Positions 41,205 to 49,174 of a stretch of DNA of 64,000 nucleotides are shown here, one piece after another. The position numbers and the translations under genes were made by a program. Within the stretch, counting starts at the first letter, position 1, and each line of letters begins with the position of its first letter. Under the pieces are notes generated by a model. It was not told the origin of the DNA. It worked only from the letters and a program-made list of their open reading frames with translations, and ran no database searches. Where the stretch lies: assembly GCF_002157145.1 (NCBI RefSeq), contig NZ_CP021361.1, positions 1,977,001 to 2,041,000 of the forward strand, given 5' to 3'. The DNA is from Acidovorax carolinensis (GTDB lineage Bacteria > Pseudomonadota > Gammaproteobacteria > Burkholderiales > Burkholderiaceae_C).

Positions 41205-44200
41205 TCAGTGCGGCGCAGCCTCTGTCGGGCCACTGCCAGCGGGGGAAACGGACGGCCCGGGTGCGGTCTGGGCGTCGCCGGGGTGGAGGTGTTGCTTGCG
41301 GTAGGCCGCGTAATACAGCGTGGGGATGACCACCAGCGTGAGCACGGTGGAGACAAAGATGCCAAAGATCAGCGAAATGGCCAGGCCATTGAAGATCGGG
41401 TCATCCAGGATGAAGAACGCGCCAATCATGGCCGCCAGCCCCGTCAGCACAATAGGCTGGGCCCGGGTAATGGCCGAGTGCACGATGGCGTCCTTGAGCG
41501 GCGAGCCCTCACGCACCTGCAGATTGATGAAATCCACCAGCAAGATGGAGTTGCGCACGATGATGCCGGCCAGCGCGATCATGCCGATCATGCTGGTGGC
41601 CGTGTACTGCGCGCCCAGCAAGGCGTGGCCCGGCATCACGCCGATGATGGTCAGCGGAATCGGCGCCATGATGATCAGCGGCGTGAGGTAGGAGCCAAAT
41701 TGCGCCACCACCAGCAGGTAGATGAGGATCAGGCCCACGGCGTAGGCGGCGCCCATGTCGCGGAAGGTTTCGTAGGTGATCTGCCATTCGCCATCCCATT
41801 TGATGGCGTAGTCGCGCAACGCATCCGAGGGCTGGCGTACAAAATACTCCACCAGCGGGCCGCCGCCCGGCGTCTCGATCTGTGCGATGGCGCTGCGCAT
41901 CTGGAACATGCCGTAGAGCGGACTGTCCACCTTGCCGGCCATGTCGGCCACCACAAAGTTCACCGGCAGCAGGTCCTTGTGATAGGCGGGCTGCTCGCGC
42001 ACGGTATCGCTCACCGTGACCAACTCACTGATGGGCACCTGCTTGCCCGAGGCGCCGCGCACGGTCAGCTGCAGCAGCGCGGCCAGGTCGCCATGGCTTT
42101 CCTCGGGCAGCTGCAGCACCACGGGAGCGGGGTATTTGCTGGCATCGTGCAGGTAGGTGGTGGTTTCGCCCGCCAGGCCTGCGCGCAGCGTGCCCACGAT
42201 GGCCTGCTGGGGTATGCCCAGCAGTGCGGCCTTGCGCCGGTCGATCAGCAGCAGCTTGCGCGGCGCGCTGGCAATGCTGCTGTCGTCCACATCCACCAGA
42301 CCGGCGGTCTGGCTGAACACGGCGCGCACGGCCTTGGCCACCTGGCGGCGGCCCTCGGCTTCAGGGCCATAGATTTCGGCCACGATGGGCGACAGTACCG
42401 GCGGCCCTGGCGGCACTTCGACCACCTTCACATTGGCACCCATGCGCTGCCCGAGCTGCTGCAGGGCAGGGCGCACGCGCGTGGCAATGGCGTGGCTCTG
42501 GTCCTTGCGGTGCGATTTGTCCACCAGGTTCACCTGGATGTCGCCCACGTTGCCCCCGGCGCGCAGGTAGTACTGGCGCACCAGTCCGTTGAAATTGATG
42601 GGGGCGGCTGTGCCTGCGTAAGCCTGGTAGTCGGTGACCTCGGGCACCGTGGCCAGGTAGGCACCCAACTCATGCAGCACCGCAGCGGTCTGCTCCACCG
42701 GTGTGCCGGCCGGCATGTCCACCACCACCTGAAACTCCGACTTGTTGTCAAACGGCAGCATCTTGAGCAGCACCAGCCCCGTGGCGGGCAGGGCCACCGA
42801 AAGCGCAATCAGCACGGCCACGCCCAAGCCCAGTAGCCGGCGATTGCGGGGACCGCGCTGGTCGTCGAGCAACGGCGTGAAGATGCGCGTGAACAGGGGC
42901 GTTATGCGAGCCGCCATGCCAGTGGGCGCGACATGCGCCGCTTCGCCGCCATGGTGCGCCTTCATCCACAACCGCGCCAGCCAAGGCGTGACCACGAAGG
43001 CAATCGCCAGTGACAGAAGCATGCCCATGCTGGCGTTGATGGGGATCGGGCTCATGTAAGGGCCCATCAAACCCGACACAAAAGCCATGGGCAGCAGTGC
43101 GGCGATCACCGTGAACGTGGCCAGGATGGTGGGGCCGCCCACTTCGTCCACCGCGCCTGGGATGATCTGCGCGAGTGTCTTGCCCGGAAAGAGCTGCTGG
43201 TGGCGGTGGATGTTCTCGACGACCACGATGGCATCGTCCACCAGGATGCCGATGGAAAAAATCAACGCAAACAGCGATACGCGGTTGAGCGTGAACCCCC
43301 AGGCCCACGAGGCAAACAGCGTCACGGTGAGCGTCAGCACCACGGCTGTGCCCACAATGGCGGCCTCGCGCCGGCCCAGAGCAATGAACACCAGCGCCAC
43401 CACCGAAGCCGTGGCAAACAGCAGTTTCTGGATGAGCTTTTGCGCCTTGTCGTTGGCCGTGGCACCGTAATTGCGCGTTTCGGCTACTTCAACGCCATCG
43501 GGAATGACGGTGTTGCGCAGCTGCTCCACCCGCTGCATGACGGCGTTGGCCACATCGATGGCGTTTTCACCCGGTTTTTTGGTGACAAACAAGGTGACAG
43601 CGGGGTATTCGCCGCCGCCGCTGGCTTCGGCTTTGCCATGCCACACATAGCGGCTGGGGGGCAGGGGGCCGTCGCTGACTTCGGCCACGTCTTTCAGGAA
43701 AAGCGGTTTGCCCCCACGCACCCCCACCATCACCTCAGCCACGTCGCTGGCCTGCGTGAGGAACGGGCCTGCCTCTACTGCCACCGACTGGTTGCCGGTA
43801 ATGAGCTCGCCCACGGGCATGCCCATGTTGGCGGACTGCAGCGCGACACGCAGATCCTGCACGGTGGTGCCGGTGCTGGCCATGCGCGCCGGATCCAGGC
43901 GCACCATCACGGCCCGGCCGGGGCCGCCCACCGTCTGCACTTCGCGCGTGCCCGCCACGCGTTTGATTTCAGCTTCCATGCTGTGGGCCACGCGCTCCAG
44001 CGCAAATGCGCCGGTGTCTGCGTTCTTGCTGAAAAGTGTGAGGGTGACGATGGGAACATCGTCAATGCCCTTGGGCTTGATGATGGGCTCCAGCACCCCC
44101 AAGTCGCGCGGCAGCCAGTCGGCGTTGCTTCGCAGGGTGTCATGCAGACGCACCAGGGCTTCGGTGCGCTCCACGCCCACCTTGAACTGCACGGTGAGAA

Positions 44201-44510
44201 CGGCCACGCCCGGGCGTGAAACCGACGTTACATGCTCTGTGCCTGCCATTTGCGAGAGCACCTGCTCAGCCGGCGTGGCCACCATCTGTTCCACATCGAC
44301 CACCGAGGCTCCGGGAAACGGAATCAGCACATTGGCCATGGTCACGTTGATCTGCGGCTCTTCTTCGCGCGGCGTCACCATCACGGCAAACACGCCCAGC
44401 AAAAACGCCACCAGCGCCAGCAGGGGGGTGATCTGTGCACTCTGGAACAAGGCCGCAATGCGGCCCGAAATGCCCAGAGCTTTCGGGAGGGAGTTTTGCA
44501 TGTCGGCCAT
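41205..44510 (-). CDS. RND-family efflux pump inner-membrane permease
   Basis: 1101 residues from the ATG at 44510 (MADMQNSLPKALGIS), 1 bp after the adaptor stop. Two repeated halves each carry a large periplasmic loop. TM4 contains SIGILVDDAIVVVENIHRH with the paired Asp of proton-driven HAE-type pumps, not the single-Asp pattern of heavy-metal pumps. Other family blocks: IPFPGASVVDVEQMVATPAE and PAGTPVEQTAAVLHEL. The substrate is unknown; gene company suggests a sulfur compound or something made toxic by sulfide stress. Confidence 0.9.
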   Translation of the reverse strand: MADMQNSLPKALGISGRIAALFQSAQITPLLALVAFLLGVFAVMVTPREEEPQINVTMANVLIPFPGASVVDVEQMVATPAEQVLSQMAGTEHVTSVSRPGVAVLTVQFKVGVERTEALVRLHDTLRSNADWLPRDLGVLEPIIKPKGIDDVPIVTLTLFSKNADTGAFALERVAHSMEAEIKRVAGTREVQTVGGPGRAVMVRLDPARMASTGTTVQDLRVALQSANMGMPVGELITGNQSVAVEAGPFLTQASDVAEVMVGVRGGKPLFLKDVAEVSDGPLPPSRYVWHGKAEASGGGEYPAVTLFVTKKPGENAIDVANAVMQRVEQLRNTVIPDGVEVAETRNYGATANDKAQKLIQKLLFATASVVALVFIALGRREAAIVGTAVVLTLTVTLFASWAWGFTLNRVSLFALIFSIGILVDDAIVVVENIHRHQQLFPGKTLAQIIPGAVDEVGGPTILATFTVIAALLPMAFVSGLMGPYMSPIPINASMGMLLSLAIAFVVTPWLARLWMKAHHGGEAAHVAPTGMAARITPLFTRIFTPLLDDQRGPRNRRLLGLGVAVLIALSVALPATGLVLLKMLPFDNKSEFQVVVDMPAGTPVEQTAAVLHELGAYLATVPEVTDYQAYAGTAAPINFNGLVRQYYLRAGGNVGDIQVNLVDKSHRKDQSHAIATRVRPALQQLGQRMGANVKVVEVPPGPPVLSPIVAEIYGPEAEGRRQVAKAVRAVFSQTAGLVDVDDSSIASAPRKLLLIDRRKAALLGIPQQAIVGTLRAGLAGETTTYLHDASKYPAPVVLQLPEESHGDLAALLQLTVRGASGKQVPISELVTVSDTVREQPAYHKDLLPVNFVVADMAGKVDSPLYGMFQMRSAIAQIETPGGGPLVEYFVRQPSDALRDYAIKWDGEWQITYETFRDMGAAYAVGLILIYLLVVAQFGSYLTPLIIMAPIPLTIIGVMPGHALLGAQYTATSMIGMIALAGIIVRNSILLVDFINLQVREGSPLKDAIVHSAITRAQPIVLTGLAAMIGAFFILDDPIFNGLAISLIFGIFVSTVLTLVVIPTLYYAAYRKQHLHPGDAQTAPGPSVSPAGSGPTEAAPH

Positions 44511-44511
44511 C

Positions 44512-45573
44512 TCAACGCACCTTGGCGGCAGCCTGCGGATCGGTGGCCACCTTGTCACCCGGACGCAGGCCACTCAGCACCTCGACCTGTTCGCCGCTGC
44601 GACGGCCCAGTCGCACCTGGCGCAACAGGGGCCGGCCTTGCGCATCCAGCACATAGACCCCCGTCATTTCTGCACGTCGCACCACGGCACTGGCAGGAAT
44701 CTGTATCCGCAGTTCGCCCGCTGCGAGGGCGGCTGCAGGCAGCCACAGCCGGGCAAACATGCCGGGTGTTGCGCCTTTGAGGTCGGGGGGCATTGCGACA
44801 CGCAACTGCACTGTGTGCGTGGCGGCATCCACCGTGGGAAGCAACTGGATCTGGCCGGGCTGCACGGGGATATGCGACGTTGTCAGCCCGGGAATTTCGG
44901 CCTGCAGGTTCTGGTTGCCGAACAATGCAGTAGCCGCCATTTGCGGAACCATGGCGGTCACCCGCAAGGCAGAGGAGTCATACAGCCGCACCAGTGGGCG
45001 CCCCGGCATCGCCATGTCGCCCAGCGCCACGGGAACCTCGCTGATGACACCAGCGTAGGGTGCTTTCAGCACATAAAAACCCGATTGCGTGGTGGCGGCC
45101 CCTGCCTGCGCCTGGAGCGCCTGCACTTGGGCCTGGGTGGCCTGCAACTGCGCCTGGGCGCGGTCCAACGCCGCCTGGCTGATGTATTGTTTTTGAAAGA
45201 GCTGCTTCTGGCGCTCAAATTCCTTGCTGGCCACCTGCATGCTGGCGCGGGCGGCATCCACCTGCGCCACGCTGGCGGCGGCACTTTGCGAAGCCGCCCG
45301 GGCATCGAGACGCACCAGCTCTTGTCCGGCCTTGACTGTGTCGCCCACTTTCACCTGGAGTGAAACGATTGCGCCCTGTACCTGGGCCGAAAGCGTGGTG
45401 TCACGCACGGCCTCCACCACGCCATCGACACTGATTTGCCGGGTTGCGCCATTGGCCAGCACTTCATGCGTTTTGAGTGGTGTGGCTTCTACAGCCCAAA
45501 CAGCTTGCACAGCCAACAGGCAGGTCAGCAGCGCGGCAGTGGCAAGTCGAGACATCAGCATCCGGTTCTCCAT
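44512..45573 (-). CDS. RND efflux periplasmic adaptor (membrane-fusion protein)
   Basis: 353 residues. Signal peptide MENRMLMSRLATAALLTCLL, lipoyl-like half motif AVRDTTLSAQVQGAIVSLQV with VKAGQELVRLDAR, an alanine-rich coiled-coil hairpin (QVDAARASMQVASKEFERQK), the second lipoyl half (LKAPYAGVISEVPVALGDM) and a beta-barrel domain. It bridges the RND permease and the TolC-like channel. First gene of the operon, divergent from the ArsR-family regulator. Confidence 0.9.
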   Translation of the reverse strand: MENRMLMSRLATAALLTCLLAVQAVWAVEATPLKTHEVLANGATRQISVDGVVEAVRDTTLSAQVQGAIVSLQVKVGDTVKAGQELVRLDARAASQSAAASVAQVDAARASMQVASKEFERQKQLFQKQYISQAALDRAQAQLQATQAQVQALQAQAGAATTQSGFYVLKAPYAGVISEVPVALGDMAMPGRPLVRLYDSSALRVTAMVPQMAATALFGNQNLQAEIPGLTTSHIPVQPGQIQLLPTVDAATHTVQLRVAMPPDLKGATPGMFARLWLPAAALAAGELRIQIPASAVVRRAEMTGVYVLDAQGRPLLRQVRLGRRSGEQVEVLSGLRPGDKVATDPQAAAKVR

Positions 45574-45596
45574 CCCCGAGGGTAGGGGTTCAGTAT

Positions 45597-45638
45597 CAAT
45601 TGATTTATTATTTAACTAAACAGCTAATTAGTCAATTG
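45597..45638. promoter_or_regulatory. Candidate operator between the efflux/sulfide operon and its ArsR regulator
   Basis: Inverted repeat with 14-base arms (CAATTGATTTATTA and TAATTAGTCAATTG), 12 of 14 pairs matching, 14-bp spacer, in an AT-rich stretch between divergent genes. It is well placed to control both promoters through the ArsR-family protein. Confidence 0.6.
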
Positions 45639-45709
45639 TTGTATGATGGCGAATGGCCTGATCTAAGACAGTGCTGGTATCTCCAGCCCTGAAGGCCCAG
45701 GAGTGACGT

Positions 45710-46057
45710 ATGAAAGACATGCCTCAACAGGCGCTGGAAGAGGTTGCTGGTTACTTTCAGGTGCTGGCCGAGCCCACGCGCCTGCGCATCCTCAACATCT
45801 TGCGAGACGGAGAGCGCAACGTGGGTGATCTGGCGCAGATGTGTGGTTATACGGCTGCCAATGTGTCGCGGCATCTCTCCCTGATGACCAAACAAGGCCT
45901 TGTCTCGCGCGAAAGCCGGGGCACCAGCGTGTTCTACCGCTTTGCGGACGAGTCGGTTTACGCGCTGTGTGACCTGGTGTGTGACAACATCGCCCGCCAG
46001 CTGGAACGCTCGGCGGCCAGCCGGGCGATGTTCACGGTGTCATCTGATTCGGAATAG
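45710..46057 (+). CDS. ArsR-family transcriptional repressor (probable sulfide/persulfide or metal sensor)
   Basis: 115 residues; winged helix with QVLAEPTRLRILNIL and recognition helix TAANVSRHLSLM. Cysteines are at 45, 87 and 91: one near the recognition helix, two in the C-terminal helix. That is a plausible dithiol sensor but not identical to the BigR/SqrR spacing (about 42 and 108). The divergent position next to an operon holding sulfide:quinone reductase and rhodaneses suggests it senses reactive sulfur; a metal sensor is the alternative. Confidence 0.82.
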   Translation: MKDMPQQALEEVAGYFQVLAEPTRLRILNILRDGERNVGDLAQMCGYTAANVSRHLSLMTKQGLVSRESRGTSVFYRFADESVYALCDLVCDNIARQLERSAASRAMFTVSSDSE

Positions 46058-46274
46058 TTGCTTGCATCGGGAGTGGTTATGGCTGGCAAGGTTTTGCAGG
46101 TTCTTTGCAAGCCGTCAATTTGCGCTCCGCAAAGTGCCGATCGCAGTGGATCCCCACCCAAATTTCATCACAGGGAAGAAGAGAACAAAGAAATCAGCCG
46201 AGTCTGACTATATAATATTTAACATAATATACATCGTATCTAGTGCTGGGTGAGGATTGAAGCCGCTACCATCC

Positions 46275-46655
46275 ATGCCCATGACTCTTTCAACCCCAGC
46301 CTTTCCCTCACCCTCCGTCACTTTCGGTCACCAAGGCCGTGTCTGCATCGTCACGGGTGGCGCGCAAGGCATTGGTGAGGCCTGTGTCCGCCGCTTTGCG
46401 GCTGAAGGCACCAAGCCGGTGATCGTTGATGTGGACGATATACGCGGGCAGGCCTTGGCGCAGGAGCTGGGCGCGCTGTATGTGCGCTGCGATGTGGGCG
46501 ATAAAACTCAGGTGGATGCCCTGGTGCGCCAGGCACTGTCAGCCTACGGGCGCATCGACATGCTGGTGAACAATGCCGGCATCTTTCGTGCCGCGGACTT
46601 TCTGGATGTGACCGAGGCCGATTTTGAGGGCAAGCCAGGATACGGCCAGTTTTAG
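46275..46655 (+). pseudogene. Short-chain dehydrogenase, 3' truncated
   Basis: N-terminal part of an SDR: VCIVTGGAQGIGEACVRRF, CDVGDKTQVDALV, MLVNNAGIF, DFLDVTEADF. It stops matching at about base 46628 and ends after eight unrelated residues (GKPGYGQF). The catalytic Ser-Tyr-Lys part, roughly 140 residues, is missing. The break coincides with the start of the acquired region. Upstream at 46205-46240 there is an AT-rich stretch that may be its promoter. Confidence 0.85.
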
Positions 46656-46664
46656 CTCATAAGC
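46629..46664 (+). mobile_element. Possible Tn3-family transposon end at the region boundary
   Basis: The sequence changes character exactly where the SDR gene is cut. From there it begins GGGCAAGCC and ends CATAAG after about 36 bp, resembling Tn3-family terminal repeats (GGG... to ...TAAG, about 38 bp). A 7-bp inverted repeat CATAAGC/GCTTATG (46659-46695) follows. No matching right end was found in the window. Confidence 0.35.
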
Positions 46665-46754
46665 CTCTTAGTAATTAAAGGCGGCTTGCTTATGTGATAA
46701 GGTATATGCCGGCCACGCGGAATCGGCCCCCCTCGATAGCTCACGCGACCCGCT

Positions 46755-46952
46755 CTATGTCTCGGGGTGCTCTATCCCATCTTGATCGCTCGCCCTGGCC
46801 GCGCTGGCGCGAATGGCTTGGTCGTACGTCATCGTGCCCTCGACCACCGCCGCGACGTCCTCCAGAAATCGTGGTGTTGGTTCGTGGCCCGCAATGCGCG
46901 TGTTGGCAAGTGCTTGGAGCATGGCATCACAACGTTCTTGCGTCGTGCTCAC
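46755..46952 (-). CDS. Small antitoxin-like protein (VbhA-type), no toxin partner
   Basis: 65 residues from a GTG at 46952, whose bases overlap the stop of an upstream MazE-like remnant (GTGA), with AGGTG ahead. Helical segments ALANTRIAGHEPTPRFLEDV and VVEGTMTYDQAIRAS resemble VbhA-family antitoxins that bind Fic toxins, a recollection of the pattern only. The downstream position where a toxin gene would be is cut off by the region boundary. Confidence 0.45.
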   Translation of the reverse strand: MSTTQERCDAMLQALANTRIAGHEPTPRFLEDVAAVVEGTMTYDQAIRASAARASDQDGIEHPET

Positions 46953-47104
46953 GATTGCACCTCGACCCCAACGGGGGGCCAGGCCATCACCTCTCCACCG
47001 TGCAGCTGTGGATCGAACCGAGCAAGCAGGTTCTCCAGCGTGTGTCCATCCCGCCGCGGCTGGGAAGAAACGGCGCGCTCGCGGCAGCGAAGCTTGATGC
47101 GGAA
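46949..47104 (-). pseudogene. MazE/AbrB-type antitoxin remnant
   Basis: A minus-strand frame without a start reads FRIKLRCRERAVSS, then HTLENLLARFDPQLHGGEVM and AWPPVGVEVQS, the usual C-terminal half of MazE-like antitoxins. The DNA-binding N-terminal half is absent and upstream codons run into a stop. It is a decayed remnant. Confidence 0.5.
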
Positions 47105-47269
47105 CCTTCTGTGGACTAGCCTTCTTGGTCATGCCCACGATTTTCCTCCTGGAACGGGTCGCGACGCTAGGCGCGCTGTCATTGCGACTTGACAGGCCGT
47201 GATGCAGCCTGGGAGCGGGATGCCGTGGTCAGAGAAGGCCTTGCCTAGACAACTGCACGAACTAGACCA

Positions 47270-47641
47270 TCAGGATTGATCCCAGGCGTCGATGGTCAGT
47301 ACCTGATCGGGCGGACAGGCTTCGATCTTGTCTTGATGGAAGATCACGTTGCCCTTCCAGTTCGCCGGCATGACGTAGTCGTCTCCGATGATCGGGGGAC
47401 CTCGGTGTGCAGGCGGACCGCCGGCAAGCAGCGGCAGCACATTAGCCGCTTTGGCGGTGTAGCGGTTCGGGTAGCCGCTGAAGGACAACTGGCTGGCTCT
47501 GCCCGCTTTGACGAGTTGATGCAGCCACTCGATTCCGCCTGGTCCAACCTCCCAATTCGCCAGCACTGCCGGCTTGGTATCGATTGCCCGGTCGCGTTCC
47601 TCGGGCGTCTGAGCCGCCACAACTATCCACCAGCCGATCAT
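47270..47641 (-). CDS. Hypothetical protein of mobile-element type
   Basis: 123 residues, ATG at 47641 with a strong GAGGAAG ribosome-binding site. It starts MIGWWIVVAAQTPEERDRA and has conserved-looking stretches GGIEWLHQLVKAG, GYPNRYTAKAANVLPLLAGG and IIGDDYVMPANWKGNV. No membrane segment. I do not recognise a function; the composition and start suggest a real gene, probably passenger DNA of the transposon. Confidence 0.65.
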   Translation of the reverse strand: MIGWWIVVAAQTPEERDRAIDTKPAVLANWEVGPGGIEWLHQLVKAGRASQLSFSGYPNRYTAKAANVLPLLAGGPPAHRGPPIIGDDYVMPANWKGNVIFHQDKIEACPPDQVLTIDAWDQS

Positions 47642-47760
47642 TGCGTGCTTCCTCGTTATCGGTCTATCACACAGGCCCGATCGCTCTGACTCGACTTGTC
47701 AGATGCCGGTCCCGTATCGGATGATCCCAGCATTGCACTGCGTCACCAAGGAGAACGCTC

Positions 47761-47976
47761 TTCACCATTCAAAAGCCGCTACCACCGCCCACCGGGTACG
47801 CCAGTTGGCTCGACTACGCAGTCGAAGCGTTCAGCACCCGGCAGGCCTGGCTCGAAAGCCTCTGGGAAACCTGGGTCGACGACACCGCAGTCGAACTGGA
47901 CCGGGAAGAAATCCGCGAATCTGCGCGCCTGGAACTGCGCGCCCTGCGCAAGGCGGCCGCTGCTGCCGATCCATGA
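47761..47976 (+). pseudogene. Short protein frame lacking a start codon
   Basis: A coherent 71-codon frame (PLPPPTGYASWLDYAVEAFS, TRQAWLESLWETW, LRALRKAAAAADP) ends at a TGA at 47974. AAGGAG lies 7 bases before codon one, but that codon is TTC and no ATG, GTG or TTG occurs in frame nearby. It looks like a gene whose start was lost, or one using a rare start. Unknown family. Confidence 0.4.
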
Positions 47977-48012
47977 GTTCGGGACGCTGCCGCGCACATA
48001 GCATTCACCGCG

Positions 48013-49059
48013 CTATCGTGCTTTTCGCGCGCCGCTCTTGACGGTCTTCGATGCCAGTGCGCCCCGCGGCGGCACCTGTTCTACCGGCGAGAGTCGCTCC
48101 AGCAGTGCACGCAGCGTCTGCGTTTCGGCTTTGAACTGCGTTGCTTCTTGTTGAGCCACGGCGAGCCGTTCGCGCGTCGCCTGAAGATCATCGACAAGGC
48201 CGCGATTGCTGGCCGTCAGTTCTCGTTGCGACACCTCGGCTGCATCGGCCTTGACCTGCAGCCGCGTGACGGCGTCGGCCTGCGCCAGCAAGCTCTCGCG
48301 ATGGCGGCCTTCGGCCTGCGCCAATTGGCCACGCAGCGCCTCGAGTTGCTTGTCGGCCTTGATCCGGGCCTGACGTTCCTGGTCGATCTCCAGCAGCGCG
48401 CGCCGCTCGGCAGCATCCGAACGAGCGTTCGCCACGTCCACGGCCTCCCGTGCCTTGGCCAACTCGGCGCTGAAATCCGAGCGAACCCGCTCCAGCTGAT
48501 TGCGCGCTTCCTCAAGATGGCGTTGCAACTCCTGCAGCCGGGCCACGGCGCCGGCATGGGCGCGCCTTTCCGCCTCCAGGTCCGTTTGCCGTTGCTGAAG
48601 CGATTCCTGCGCGGCGCTCAGCTGTGGACGCAGGGTTTCGGCGCTGGCCAGCGCCTCCGCCGCCGCCTGGCGAGCCTGTGTCTCCTCTCCCCGTGCCTGC
48701 TCGACCGCGGCCTGGTCCTCCAGGCGCAGCGCCGCGAGTTCGTGGCGCGCGGTCGCCGTGGCCTGCCGCCATAGATCGGCGATGGCGTCCGCTGCACTCG
48801 TCTTGATTTCGGGCGGCAGATCCGGATGGTCGATTTCGACGCGCGCCTTGCTGCGCAGGTCCTCCCAGAACTTGGCCAGCGCCTCGGCCGGCGCGCTCAT
48901 CGAGCCCTTACGCACGAACTGGTACAGCTTGCTGGCCGTGGGAGTGATTCCATAGCGGAAGAACAGCAACGCGCAAACCTCGCGATAGAGGTCTTTCGTT
49001 TCCGTAAATCGCCCCCGGAGGGTTTCAATGTCGCTCTGGAGTTCAATTTCGGTGTTCAT
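48013..49059 (-). CDS. tnpT: KfrA/TnpT-like coiled-coil DNA-binding protein
   Basis: 348 residues from the ATG at 49059 (MNTEIELQSDIETLRGRF). The N-terminal domain (residues about 10-110; YREVCALLFFRYGITPTASK) is the KfrA-type DNA-binding domain. Then a very long Ala/Gln/Glu/Arg coiled coil runs to about residue 320, and the tail is basic (KTVKSGARKAR). It is divergent from a tyrosine recombinase with the core site between them, exactly the TnpT/TnpS layout of Tn4651-type Tn3 transposons, where TnpT assists cointegrate resolution. KfrA-like plasmid protein is the alternative name. Confidence 0.75.
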   Translation of the reverse strand: MNTEIELQSDIETLRGRFTETKDLYREVCALLFFRYGITPTASKLYQFVRKGSMSAPAEALAKFWEDLRSKARVEIDHPDLPPEIKTSAADAIADLWRQATATARHELAALRLEDQAAVEQARGEETQARQAAAEALASAETLRPQLSAAQESLQQRQTDLEAERRAHAGAVARLQELQRHLEEARNQLERVRSDFSAELAKAREAVDVANARSDAAERRALLEIDQERQARIKADKQLEALRGQLAQAEGRHRESLLAQADAVTRLQVKADAAEVSQRELTASNRGLVDDLQATRERLAVAQQEATQFKAETQTLRALLERLSPVEQVPPRGALASKTVKSGARKAR

Positions 49060-49072
49060 AAATAAATAATAC

Positions 49073-49138
49073 AACGTAATACGTTAAATATATTGAATTA
49101 ACTGCCTATCTATGGACATAATCCTTCTAATGTCCATA
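49073..49138. other. Candidate resolution (rst/res) site of the TnpS/TnpT system
   Basis: Two dyads lie between the divergent genes. At 49073-49085 there is a perfect palindrome AACGTA-A-TACGTT, probably the TnpT/KfrA-like binding site and autoregulator. At 49111-49138 perfect 9-bp arms TATGGACAT and ATGTCCATA flank a 10-bp spacer, the classic form of a tyrosine-recombinase crossover core. Confidence 0.65.
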
Positions 49139-49174
49139 CTCTTGGTGATGTTCTCCTTTTTTGCGTAGGTCCGC

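Noticed and set aside
41205..44510. Heavy-metal (Czc/Cus-type) identity for the first RND permease
   Set aside because: TM4 has paired Asp (LVDDAIVVVEN), the pattern of HAE-type pumps.
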